NCBI RefSeq assembly: GCF_031755915.1
Contig: NC_083388.1
Coordinates: forward strand, 13,404,501-13,468,500
Direction of reading: 5' to 3'
DNA length: 64,000 bases
Source of the DNA: Ziziphus jujuba
Taxonomy: Eukaryota; Streptophyta; Magnoliopsida; Rosales; Rhamnaceae
The notes under the pieces: model-generated
What the model was told of the DNA's origin: nothing
Databases searched by the model: none
What the model saw: only the letters and a program-made list of their open reading frames with translations
Position numbers and translations under genes: made by a program
Shown: positions 35,339-46,681 of the stretch, in pieces
How positions within the stretch are numbered: the stretch's first letter is position 1
Layout: every line of letters begins with the position of its first letter

Positions 35339-37093
35339 ACATCAAAAGGATGAAGTCAAGCTAATGACTTTAAACAAGCGCTCTTGGGAGGCAATCCAAG
35401 TTTCTTTCTTTACCTTATATTTATCTATTTATTTTAGTTGTTTTCTTGTTTTTAGGTTGATTTGATGTGTTTTGTTTGAGTTTTTGCAAGGGTTTAAAAT
35501 GTTTAGGTGCAAAAGAGCAAAAGATGAATGTTGAGAATTTCAAGTCTAAAATTAGGTTTTTGGAGTATAACCACCTTGAATATGCATTGGAGTACATCAA
35601 ATTTTTTCACATTACGAGGAACATTCCATGTCTTCAAAGGGGAGTATTCTTTACCTTTTATTTACTTTTGCTTTATTTTATGTTTTTCACAATGAGGACA
35701 TTGTTCATTTTAAGTTTGGGGGTGAAAAGCATGCTTTGCATCTTTTAAATCTTGTCCATTTAAGTGTTTTTATAAGTTTTCAAAAATGTTAGTTTTAGTT
35801 TTTATTTTCCTTCATTATTAAGGAAAAAAAAAAGTTGTTTTTGTGGTGTTTTCTTAAGTATTTTAATGAGCCAATGATAACACTATGATTGAAAATAAAT
35901 TGGTTTTTAGATGGTGGATTTGTTTTTGTGTATGCCTAAATGCTTGAATTTATATTCACATATTGTTACTTTCAATAAATTTTGAGCACATAATCAATAA
36001 TGCATAATTTAGATTGTGTTTTGAAGAAGGTTTGCATGAATTAGAGTACTTTATTATTAATTGAACTCTAGAACTTGCTTGATTATTGCTTGAGGCGAAA
36101 TCCTAGGTGAATGCATTACTAAGAACATGATTTAGGCCATCTTTGTTTAAGTTTGAGCCTTTCAAGCCAACCTAATACATTATCTTCCACTAGTACCTTA
36201 TTTGAGCCTTTAGGATGCATAAAGATGTATTAGAGCATTTTCTTCATTAAAGCACATTTACTTACCCTTTTTGAGCCTTAAATTTCTTTTTCCTACCTTG
36301 AACATACTACAAAGAGAGCTTTAATTGAATTGATATGAATATATGCTTGTGAGCTTGTTTGAGTGTTGAAAAAAAAAAAAAAAAAAGAAAAAAAAAAGTT
36401 TGGAGGTTAAGTATTTGGTGAATTTGGCTCTAGTATGCATTTTTGTGTAAATTGGAGGTTTGAACGTGTAATAAGAAGAAAAATAAGTTTGGGGGTTTAG
36501 TGGAAAAGAAAAAGAAAAAAAAAAAAGAAATAAAGAAAGAATATGTGTGATTTGAAGAATGTATGCACAATAAAAAGGAGAAAAAGGATATTGAAATTGA
36601 AGTTAAAATAAGAAAAGAAGTTCTAATAAAGAAACAACTTTTACAAGTAATTTATTCATTGATATTTAATTTTAGCTTTCTTTCTTTGATTTATTATATC
36701 CTATCCTTTTCTTTCTTTAGCCTTGTCCATTAGCCTTAACAATAGAAACCATGAAGTCCTAATGATTTAAGGTGATGCGTTAACCTACATTAGTGGAGAG
36801 TGATAATTAAGTCAAGCATATAGTAGTTCATACATTATTATCAATCTCTAATTCTTGTAAATTTATTCAAGCATATGATAATTAAGTGTATAAATTGATT
36901 TCCACACACACACATTGGAAGTATCATATATGTTGGATAGAATATAAGGTATTGAGTTACATAATTACTTTGAAACCATTTGAAAAGTCATATGTTATAC
37001 AATCTTTGAGGTACCTCATTAAAGTATCTTATGTTCTTTAAATAAAATTTCATTTTCTTATTCTTTTTCTTTGCTAGGGACTAGCAAATCTTA
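35339..37093 (+). other. 3' UTR of element I
   Basis: About 1.75 kb with no clear gene. It contains an ORF of 93 codons at 35467-35748 (NVENFKSKIRFLEYNHLEYALEYIK), matched by a longer version in J, A-rich low-complexity DNA (36369-36399, 36510-36540), and two copies of the polypurine-like word TAAGTTTGGGGGT at 35711-35723 and 36484-36496. Confidence 0.7.
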
Positions 37094-37107
37094 AGTTTGG
37101 GGGTATT
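37094..37107 (+). other. Polypurine tract of I
   Basis: AGTTTGGGGGTATT directly before the LTR; the form seen in several tRNA-Asp-primed plant elements. Confidence 0.75.
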
Positions 37108-38840
37108 TGTTAGGTCTAAAATATTGATGATTTTATGCCATATTTATAGCTTAATATTTGTTAGTTTGTGTTAATTTGTTATGGAAAGATACTTAATTAT
37201 GTATTTTTCTTAATCTAGGTAAAAGAGAAAGAATTTTAAGAAAACAACCATAAAAATGGATTCCTTGGGTCGAATTATGGTGGGAAGCAAGATTTGAGTT
37301 CGAACGGACTAAGCATTAAAAAGATTCCAAAAAGATACCTTGAAGATTCAATAAAGATTCTATCGGGAATTTCATGATGGAAGTGGAAGTCATATGAATC
37401 ATCACAATCTGAGGATTTCAAATGTCTCGTTATTTTTGGATTTCGAGGTGCGAGCAAAGAGTTATCATCATTTAAAGTTTGAAATTTATAAAAAGGAATA
37501 TTCTAGTTAAATCTCCACCATTGATCAAAAGAGAGAATTAAGGCAATTTGAGGGCCAAGATAAAAGCAAGTGGCAATAATTGGTTAATTTATCATTAATG
37601 AGGCACATGTCATGTCACATGCTTCATTAAGGGTAAATTAGACTAATTAACTATTTTTTAGGAGGAATTAGATAAAAGGAAAGTAGTAGAGACCAAGTAA
37701 TATACAGTTTCCTTTTTATACATGAAATTCGTCCAACCCTCTTCATGGCTTAAAAAAGGTATCTTCCAAGACTCCCACATTGAAAATAAAGAGAGAAAAA
37801 GATTCCCAAGGCCCTATATATATAGGCCCCACCACATTGAAGGAAGATATACAAGTTTAGAGAGTTATTTAAGAGCTTTTAGGAGGCTTAAATAGAAACA
37901 AACCAAATTTTGGGAGTTTCTAAGATTCTCTTAAGGGTTCTAGGGTTTTAAAGTTTTAGAAGATCAATTGGAGAGCTTGGAGGAGGCAAAGAGACGTGGG
38001 CTTGCTTGGAGAAGAAGGCTACGACTTTGAGAGCTCTTGGAGGAGAATTTCTTCAATAGTTTTTATTCTCTTTTCCTTTCTTTTTAATTGTGAATCTTAT
38101 TATTTTTAATAATTATGGATGTTGAAATTATTTCTACCATGAACTAATTTTCATAGCTAGGGCTATGATGTAGCCCTAACTATGAAGGTTTAATTATTTT
38201 AATATATGTTGAGTTTTATTTAATTAGTAATATGTTTTGTTAATAAATCATTGGTATACTTAAAGCTTTCATAGGCCGGAAGGAATGAATGATTTTAATA
38301 ATATTTGAGCTTGGAAAAGGATAATATTATAGATCTCCAATGATTTACATGAATGCATAATTGATTGGAAAATAGCTATGTCTCGTGCCATATTATTTGC
38401 TTAATCTATGCTTGATGAATTTGCATGATTTAATTTATAGGCCGGAAGGAATAAATTAGGTTATGAGAATATTATCAATTGTGAGTGGAAACTACTTTTG
38501 ATTAATTTTGTGATTAAGTGTGGTTAACAAAATTACTAGTTAATTAAATTCACATATTTAAGTAATTAAATTGGAATAGTTAGTGGTGAAATCAAATGCC
38601 CTAGTATTCATAATTATTCAATTCTCTCTCTTACTTGAAATTGATCTAATTTTAATTGATTGCTTTTGTTTAATTTAGTTTATTTAGTTTTCAATTGCCA
38701 TCTTAAATTTTAGTTCAAATATTATCAAAACCTAATTATCTTTGGTACTTAATACTTAATCCCTTGGGTACGACAACCCTATTTTTCCACTTTATTACTT
38801 GAAAACGATTCGTGCACTTGCGAGTTGATTTTACACATCA
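37108..38840 (+). repeat. 3' LTR of I (1733 bp)
   Basis: Same ends and same length as the 5' LTR; TATA at about 37815-37824. Confidence 0.96.
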
Positions 38841-40902
38841 CAAAGCATGCTTTTCACCCCCAAACTTAAAATGAACAATGTCCTCATTGTGAAAAACATA
38901 AAATAAAGTAAAAGTAAATAAAAGGTAAGAATACTCTCCTTTGAAGACATGGAATGTTCCTCGTAATGTGAAAACTTGAGAAAAACCTACATGTTGAATT
39001 TTCCCTACACACCACGCGGCCAAAAAGAAGGGCATGTATCCATACAATTTGATGTACTCCAATGCATATTCAAGGTGGTTATACTCCAAAACCCTAACTT
39101 TAGACTTGAAATTCTCAACATTCGTCTTTTGCTCTTTTACACCTAAACATCTTAAAACCTTGCAAAAACTCAAACAAAACACATCAAAACAACCTAAAAA
39201 CAAGAAAACAACCTAAAACAACTAAAATAAATAGATAAATATAAGGTAAAGAAAGAAACTTGGGTTGCCTCCCAAGAGCGCTTGTTTAAAGTCATTAGCT
39301 TGACTTCATCCTTTTGATGTTCAACCTGGATTAAATATATAAATGATGTCATCCTCATAATATTGTCCAAGCTTATGATATGGAAATTGTGCATGGTGAT
39401 AATCTTGTGGCCTTAGCAAACTTTTAACTCCTTGTCCTATATAAGTCTCAATTTGAACTAAAAGCATGAATTGAACTTTCTTTTCGGTAGATTGGATTCT
39501 TTTAGGTCCAAAAATGCTTTGTTTGTCTCCTTTTGGGATGCATTCAACCTCAATTGCATTTTTGGAGCATGGATATACATCTTGGGCTCTTGAAAATTCA
39601 ATATTTGGCTTGAAAAATTGAGATTTAGCCTCTGTTGGTAAGCAATCTTCATGAAGTGCGGCCATAGCTTTATCCTCATCAGATTTGGCCAAATTTTGGC
39701 TTGATTGATTCCTTGACTTATCCTCTTCATGATCCTTAAGCCCTTTTTGCAATGAATTTGAAGGAAAATTAGAAAATTCCCATGAACTAGTGATAGTGCG
39801 TTGGGAAACTTCTTTTGGTGGGCAATCTTGGTTATGTGTGTGTACCTCATTAAACTTATCCAAAATTGAAGATTCTTGTTGCATTTCACTCCTTATAGAC
39901 ACCTCTTCATGTTCCTCAAATCCTTTGTCATCATTATATGGCTCTTGAACGAATTCAAATTCATCAACTTGCTTATTACACATAATCTCCATGTTAATTT
40001 CCAAGTCTTCTTGGGATCCTTGTGAAAAAGTTGTCATTGATTGCTCCAATTAAACTTGAAAGTTTGTACTTGGAGAATATTGATTTTGCAACTTGCCAAT
40101 CGCTTCATAACATTTAGAAAATGTTTCCCTATGCCTTTCCATACACTTGATCAAAGATGTGCTCACTTGATAACTTGAAAGATCTGAATTGTCATACCTT
40201 GAATAACTTTGCGGAGCAAAAGGATTTCCCACTTGAAAATGTTCACTTAAATGATTGCCTCCACACCATTGACATGTTATAGCTTGAACCCCAAAATTTG
40301 CAACTTGATTATATTGTCTTGATAAGTCTTCTATTGAGTCTTCTAGAGCAAAAGGATTCCCCACTTGACAATTTTCACTTGAGTGATTTACTCCACACCA
40401 TTCACAAGATACAGGTTGAACTCTAAAATTTGCAACGAGTTTAGACATGATTGCAAGATTCTTTTGTAACTTGACAAAATTATCACTTGGAGAACTAGTT
40501 GGCTCCCCATAATCCCAATAAGGTTGATGACCATAAGCTTGATATTCCATGATTTCCCTAAAAAGAAAACACTAACAAAACAAAGGTTAAAATTAATTGC
40601 AAGTCTGTCAAGCAAACAATTAAAATTAAACCTTAGTATACAAACTAAAATTGAAAATAATAAAGATAAACAAAAGTTGAAAAAAAGAAAAAATCCTAAG
40701 TATGCATAACTTTTAACCTATACACCAATAAATTTAAAATAAGTATTAAAAATTCAAAGCAAGTTGGCCAAACAGGCAAAGAATTAAAACCCTAGCATCC
40801 AACACTAAAACCAAAATTAAGAAATAAATATAAAAAATTAAACTAAGAAAACAATGTTCAAAGTACTACTAAACCCAATAAAAATTAATATTAATGCCTT
40901 AA
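38841..40902 (-). other. gag, leader and 3'-UTR first half of J
   Basis: Interior of J from the I insertion site up to the primer site. 38838-39203 (minus) is an open 121-codon stretch (MFLGCFDVFCLSFCK...EYIKLYGYMPFFLAAW) that is longer than its counterpart in I, which has lost about 60-70 bp there. 40551-40902 is the leader. Confidence 0.7.
39321..40550 (-). pseudogene. gag-like gene of J with one stop
   Basis: Starts at 40550 (MEYQAYGHQPYWDYG). The only stop is TAA at 40052-40050, where I has CAA. Eighteen residues after NPFAP are deleted compared with I, and the last Cys of the second knuckle is Phe (EHF instead of EHC). The rest is open to the same C-terminus (IIYIFNPG). Confidence 0.88.
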
Positions 40903-40920
40903 TCCCCGGCAATGGCGCCA
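40903..40920 (-). other. Primer-binding site, tRNA-Asp type (element J)
   Basis: Minus strand TGGCGCCATTGCCGGGGA, one mismatch to the site in I. Confidence 0.88.
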
Positions 40921-40926
40921 AAAACT

Positions 40927-42655
40927 TGATGTGTAAAATCAACTCGCAAGTACACGAATCGTTTTCAAGTAATAAAGTGGAAAAATAGGGTTGTCGTACC
41001 TAAGGGATTAAGTATTAAGTACCAAAGATAATTAGGTTTTGGTAATATTTGAACTAAAATTTAAGATGGCAATTGAAAACTAAATAAACTAAATTAAACA
41101 AAAGCAATCAATTAAAATTAGATCAATTTCAAGTAAGAGAGAGAATTGAATAATTATGAACACTAGGGCATTTGATTTCACCACTAACTATTCCAATTTA
41201 ATTACTTAAATATGTGAATTTAATTAACTAGTAATTTTGTTAACCATACTTAATCACAAAATTAATCAAAAGTAGTTTCCACTCACAATTGATAATATTC
41301 ACATAACCTAATTTATTCCTTCCGGCCTATAAATTAAATCATGCAAATTCATCAAGCATAGATTAAGCAAATATTATGGCATGAGACATAACTATTTTCC
41401 AATCAATTATGCATTCATGTAAATCATTGGAGATCCATAATATTATCCTTTTCCAAGCTCAAATATTATTAAAATCATTCATTCCTTCCGGCCTATGAAA
41501 GCATTAAGTATACCAATGATTTATTAACAAACATATTACTAATTAAATAAAACTCAACATATATTAAAATAATTAAACCTTCATAGTTAGGGCTACATCA
41601 TAGCCCTAGCTATGAAAATTAGTTCATGGTAAAAATAATTTCAACATCCATGATTATTAAAAATAATAAGATTCACAATTAAAGAGAATAAAAACTATTG
41701 AAGAAATTCTCCTCCAATAGCTCTCAAAGTCGTAGCCTTCTTCTCCAAGCAAGCCCACGTCTCTCTGCCTCCTCCAAGCTCTCCAATTGATCTTCTAAAA
41801 CTGTAAAACTTTAAAACCCTAGAACCCTTAAGAGAATCTTAGAAACCCCCAAAATTTGGTTTGTTTCTATTTAAGTCTCCTAAAAGCTCTTAAATAACTC
41901 TCTAAACTTGTATATATTCCTTCAATGTGGTGGGGGCTATATATATAGGACCTTGGGAATCTTTTTCTCTCTTTATTTTCAATGTGTGAGTTTTGGAAGA
42001 TACCTTTTTTAGGCCATGAAGAGGGTTGGACGAATTTCATGTGTAAAAAGGAAACTGTATATTACTTGCTCTCTACTACTTTCCTTTTATCTAAGTCCTC
42101 CTAAAAAAATAGTTAATTAGTCTAATTTAGCCTTAATGAAGCATGTGACATGACATGTGCCTCATTAATGATAAATTAACCTATTATTGCCACTTGTTTT
42201 TATCTTGGCCCTCAAATTGCCTTGATTCCCTCTTTTGATCAATGGTGGAGATTTAACTAGAATATTATTTTTTATAAATTCTAAACTTTAAATGATGATA
42301 ACTCTTTGCTCGCACCTCGAAATCCAAAAATAACGAGACATTTGAAATCCTCAGATCTTGATGATTCATATGACATCCACTTCCATCATGAAATTCCCGA
42401 TAGAATATTTATGGAATCTTCAAGGTATCTTTTTGGAATCTTTTTAATGCTTAGTCCGTTCGAGCTCAAATCTTGCTTCCCACCATAATTCGACCCAAGG
42501 AATCCATCTTTATGGTTGTTTTCTTAAAATTCTTCCTCTTTCACCTAGATTAAGAAAAATACATAATTAAGTATCTTTCCATAACAAATTAACACAAACT
42601 AACAAAGATTAAGCTATAAATATGGCATAAAATCATCAATATTTCAAACCTAACA
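40927..42655 (-). repeat. Single LTR of J
   Basis: 1729 bp, plus strand TGATGTGTAAAATC to AACCTAACA. It has primer site and gag on one side and polypurine tract and 3' UTR on the other, so it acts as 5' LTR and 3' LTR at once. Confidence 0.9.
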
Positions 42656-43743
42656 AATACCCCCAAACTTAAGATTTGCTAGTCCCTAGCAAAGAAAAAG
42701 AATAAGAAAATGAAATTTTATTTAAAGAACATAAGATACTTTAATGAGGTGCCTCAAAGATTGTATAACATATGACTTTTCAAATGGTTTCAAAGTAATT
42801 ATGTAACTCAATACCTTATATTCTATCCAACATATATGATACTTCCAATGTGTGTGTGTGGAAATCAATTTATACACTTAATTATCATATACTTGAATAA
42901 ATTTACAAGAATTAGAGATTGATAATAACGTATGAACTACCATATGCTTGACTTAATTATCACTCTCCACTAATGTAGGTTAATGCACCACCTTAAATCA
43001 TTAGGACTTCATGGTTTCTATTGTTAAGGCTAATGGATAAGGCTAAAGAAAGAAAAGGATAGGATATAATAAATCAAAGAAAGAAAGCTAAAATTAAATA
43101 TCAATGAATAAATTACTTGCAAAATTTGTTTCTTTATTAGAACTTCTTTTCTTATTTTAACTTCAATTTCAATATCCTTTTTCTCCTTTTTATTGTGCAT
43201 ACATTCTTCAAATCACACATATTCTATCTTTATTTCTTTTTTTTTCTTTTTTTTTTCTTTCCTTCTTTTCCACTAAACCCCCAAACTTATTTTTCTTCTT
43301 ATTGCACATTCAAATCTCTAATTTACACAAAAATGCATACTAGAGCCAAATTCACCAAATACTTAACCTCCAAACTTTATTTTATTTTTCTTTTTTTTCA
43401 TTTTTTTCTTTTTCAACACTCAAACAAGCTCACAAGCATATATTCATATCAATTCAATTAAAGCTCTCTTTGTAGTATGTTCAAGGTAGGAAAAAGAAAT
43501 TTAAGGCTCAAAAAGGGTAAGTAAATGTGCTTTAATGAAGAATTTATTAGGTTGGCTTGAAAGGCTCAAACTTAAACAAAGATGGCCTAAATCATGTTCT
43601 TTGTAATGCATTCACCTAGGATTTCGCCTCAAGCAATAATCAAGCAAGTTCTAGAGTTCAATTAATAATAAAGTACTCTAATTCATGCAAACCTTCTTCA
43701 AAACACAATCTAAATTATGCATTATTGATTATGTGCTCAAAAT
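42656..43743 (-). other. Polypurine tract and 3'-UTR second half of J
   Basis: AATACCCCCAAACTTAAG next to the LTR is the inverted polypurine tract. The rest matches 35979-37107 of I with a loss of about 70 bp near 43540. Pyrimidine-rich low-complexity DNA lies at 43225-43270 and 43380-43415. No gene. Confidence 0.82.
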
Positions 43744-44237
43744 AGTTAAAGGATTTGATACAAAAACTTGAATTACAAAGAACGACAACTGACAACTATC
43801 CTATATTTTTGTTCAATTTGATTCTTATCGCGTTTGAATTTCTTTCTCTATATTTTATCCCTGAATTATTCTTTTATTAATATTCTGGTCAAATTTTTAT
43901 TCTTTCCGAAAATTTGCTTGTTGATTTACCTTGTCTTTGCTTAGAAAAGCCGAGAGCTAGGTTTTATTAATTCACTCGGCATTGCTTGCTTTTTTCTAAC
44001 TGTTTTGTTGATAAATTGAATTAAAAGATACTTGTGCTAACTGCTGTTTTGTGGGTGTTTTAATTAGAACTTTGAAATAATTCTTTGAGTGGAAAAAGGC
44101 AAGAGAGTGTGAACTTAGAAGAGGGTAAAAGCCGAAACTAGTGTGCAAACATGAGTGTGGAGACGTTATTTGAGTGAAACACATGAGGGAATGATTTTGG
44201 CGAGGATTTATTTTATTTTTACAATATTTTTACTAAC
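43744..44237 (+). other. Remaining leader of H
   Basis: Family-1 leader from GTTAAAGGATTTGATAC on. The conserved block GAGGGTAAAAGCCGAAACTA is intact at 44121-44140. Confidence 0.8.
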
Positions 44238-45378
44238 ATGGTAGATTCAAGAATAAGGAGAGTGGATGATTCATTAAGAATTAATGAAGAGGAATCCGTA
44301 GGATTCAAGGGTGATTCACGAGCTACGGGGAGTGGAAGTGAGCACACGAATATGATGGCAGTCTTAGAGTAATTAAAGTGGATGAATGTTTGTTTTGACC
44401 ATATAGATCAAAGGATGGATAGTTAGAGACTTCACAACGTGGACCAAACTTGAGGCGAGAATTTCATGGAGGTAGAGGTCGAGGTCGAGGAGGTAATTAT
44501 GGAGATAATTTAGAGGAGGATTCTAAAGACATCTATACTCTCCAAGGAAGGCAAAACCATGGGAGACCAGCAAGGGAAGAGTATGATGATCTTGGAAATA
44601 TTAAGGTCAACATACCATCTTTCATGGGAAAAAGTGATCCGAAAGCCTATTTAGAGTGGGATGAGCATATGGAGATGATCTTTGATTGTCACAACTATTC
44701 GAAGGCTAAGAAAGTTAAATTGCAAGCTTTGGAATTTGGACATTATGCACTTCAATGGTGGACAAATAAACAAAGTACCCGAAGAAAAGTTGGTGATGAA
44801 TTGATTACTACTTGGCGACAAATGAAGGGAGCCACAAGGAAGCCATTTATACATACTCATTACCATAGGTTGCTACATCAAAGGTTACAATATTTATCTC
44901 AAGGGAATAGGTCTGTGGAAGATTATTACAAGGAGATGGATATGCTCATGATGAGAGTGAGTATGAATGAGGATCGTGAGGCAACCATGGCAAGGTTTTT
45001 GGGAGGTTTCAATCGAGAGATAGCCAACCAAGTGGAGCTTCAACAATATGTAGAATTGGAGCAGATGCTTCACGTTGCCATCAATATTGAAAATCAATTC
45101 AAGAGGAGGGGTACAAGCTCATGGTTTGGAGGAGTTACAAACATGGAAGGTCAAATCCAAGTGCTTGGAGAACCAATCCCGTCTATGATTCAAAGCTAAA
45201 ACTGAAGCAAGGTGAGGAGAGCACCAATCGGCCAAGGAGAGATGATAGGGCCGAACCTACTCAAGCACACAAATCAGAAGGTAAATTTGATCCTAAACCT
45301 TTAAGAACTAGAGATATTGTTTACTTTAAATGCCAGGGTTAAGGACATATTACCAACCAATTCTTAGATCGAAGAATC
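44238..45378 (+). pseudogene. gag of element H
   Basis: ATG at 44238 (MVDSRIRRVDDSLRINEEES); stops occur at about 44370 and 44424. From 44450 it is open for 249 codons, the best-preserved capsid here. An Arg/Gly linker (residues 1-20) and an acidic stretch lead to a retrotransposon-gag domain at about residues 66-195 (AYLEWDEHMEMIFDCHNYS, LQWW, TWRQMKGATRKPF, RSVEDYYKEMD). A frameshift after GGVTN follows. The knuckle near 45328-45365 is destroyed (YFKCQG-stop-GHITNQF: first Cys to Tyr, last Cys to Phe). Confidence 0.87.
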
Positions 45379-46020
45379 ATGGTGTTAAAGAGCAATGGCG
45401 AGTTGGAATCCAATAGTGAAGATGTTGAAATTGAGTCTGATCATGAAGAGGAAGAAATTGAAGATGAAGTCGAAACCCTAAAGCCTTTAAATGCTGAATT
45501 GAGCTTGGTTGTGAGGAGATTGTTGAATATATACAAGGATGATGATCAAGTTCAAAGAGAAAATATCTTCCACACTAGATGTAAAATCCAAGGTAACATT
45601 TGTAGCATGGTAATTGATGGTGGAAGTTGTGCTAATGTATTTAGTAATATTGTGGTTAAGAAATTAGGATTAAAAACCATTAAACATCCCGAACCATATA
45701 GATTACAATAGCTTAATGATGGTGGAGGGATAAAAGTTAACAAACAAGCCAAAGTAAAATTCAGCATTGATAAATATGTGGATGTTGTATTGTGTGATGC
45801 TGTTCCTATGCACGTTGGACATATTTTATTGGGGAGACCATAGCAATTTAATAAGGATGCCATAGATTATGGAAGAGAGAATTCCATTATTTTTAAATTT
45901 AAGGGTAAAAAGGTTAAGTTGGTGCCATTAACTCCAAAGGAGGTATTTAGAGACCAACTTCAAATGCAACAAAGAAAGGAGACCAAAAGGCTCAAGGAGA
46001 AAGCAAGTATGGCACCCACA
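45379..46020 (+). pseudogene. Aspartic protease of element H
   Basis: Acidic spacer, then a retropepsin-like domain with MVIDGGSCANVFS (D-G-G, as in many plant gypsy proteases). Stops replace Trp in RLQWLND (45709-45711) and in GRPWQFD (45841-45843). The KKVKLVPLTPKEVFRD block follows the domain. Confidence 0.85.
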
Positions 46021-46681
46021 GTTTCACCATCCATCCTAGATGGTAGGTTCAAACTTGCTGTCTAAGGTAAGCACTCTTAACTCAATTGTGAGGGGAAAAG
46101 TAATGACAAAGTCAAGAGTGAGAAAAAGCCGGGAGTGAGGGAAAAATAGTGGGATCCATGAGTGTGGAAGAAAAAGGAAGGAAAAGCGAGAAAAATAAAT
46201 TTTTTAATCTTAGATTAGGTGAGCTTAAAAAAGCATTTATGAGTAATAAAATTATGATAGCCATGATTTATAAAGATTCTTATGTAAATATGCTTTTATT
46301 GTATAGAATTTTATCTGCATTGTTGAAAGCTTTACTAAGTGGAAATATGAAAGTTTGAGACAGATTATTTGCTAACTTTAAAAAGTGTGATTTCCATAGA
46401 GATAAATTAGTATTTCTAGGAATTTTTGTGATAGTGTTTGACCCAAGATATTGCATTTGGTTACATTTAAAGGAGAGGTTTCCCGAACAAAAAAAGTCAA
46501 AGCTTATGCCGTGTGGGGATGGACCTTTTTAAGTTTTAGAGAGGATAAATGAAAATGTTTACAAACTTGACTTATCGGGTGGGTATAATGTTAGAGCTAC
46601 ATTCAATGTTGCTGATTTATCTCCTTTTACTGCAGGTGATGATCTTGATTCGAGGGCAAATCCTTTTCAAGAGGAGGGAAA
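46021..46681 (+). pseudogene. RT linker, RT end and polyprotein tail of H, fused by deletions
   Basis: The linker (GSMSVEEKGRKSEKN, IMIAMIYKDSY) is broken off near 46290. Nearly all of RT is missing. The text resumes at RLFANFKKCDF...KLVFLGIFVI and jumps at 46430 straight to VFDP, the same junction as in F. It then gives FPEQKKSKLMP and the DLSPFTAGDD and NPFQEEGN blocks up to the LTR. No RNase H or integrase core. Confidence 0.85.
46668..46681 (+). other. Polypurine tract of H
   Basis: CAAGAGGAGGGAAA directly before the 3' LTR; also codes QEEGN. Confidence 0.87.

Larger units (their letters stand above)
31919..38840 (+). mobile_element. Element I: intact young family-3 LTR retrotransposon
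   Basis: Two LTRs of exactly 1733 bp, indistinguishable over the parts I compared, and exact target copies CAAAG (31914-31918 and 38841-38845). It has a tRNA-Asp primer site, one 427-codon ORF and a G-rich polypurine tract. It encodes no protease, RT or integrase, so it must use proteins of another element. It is inserted in the 3' UTR of J. This is the only copy in the window that looks recent. Confidence 0.95.
31707..43743 (-). mobile_element. Element J: circularly permuted one-LTR copy of family 3, interrupted by I
   Basis: Removing I leaves 43743-38841 plus 31918-31707 on the minus strand. The order is 3'-UTR second half, polypurine tract, one LTR (42655-40927), primer site (40920-40903), leader, gag, then 3'-UTR first half. 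On the map of intact I, J starts near 35979 and ends near 35947, so the whole element is present once, opened in the 3' UTR with about 31 bp lost. Total about 5.1 kb, against about 5.2 kb for one LTR plus the interior of I. Confidence 0.8.

Noticed and set aside
36369..36540. Poly-A tail of a LINE or processed gene
   Set aside because: The A-rich run lies inside the 3' UTR of element I and its inverted form is at the same place in J. No retroposed coding sequence or target copies around it.
31919..43743. CRISPR or satellite array from repeated blocks
   Set aside because: The repeats are LTR copies of 1-1.7 kb in both orientations, with no short regular repeat-spacer pattern. The organism is a plant.
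31707..43743. Two ordinary tandem family-3 elements sharing an LTR
   Set aside because: Not fully excluded, but it would require both outer ends to be truncated by chance at nearly the same 3'-UTR point (31 bp apart). The permuted single circle is simpler.
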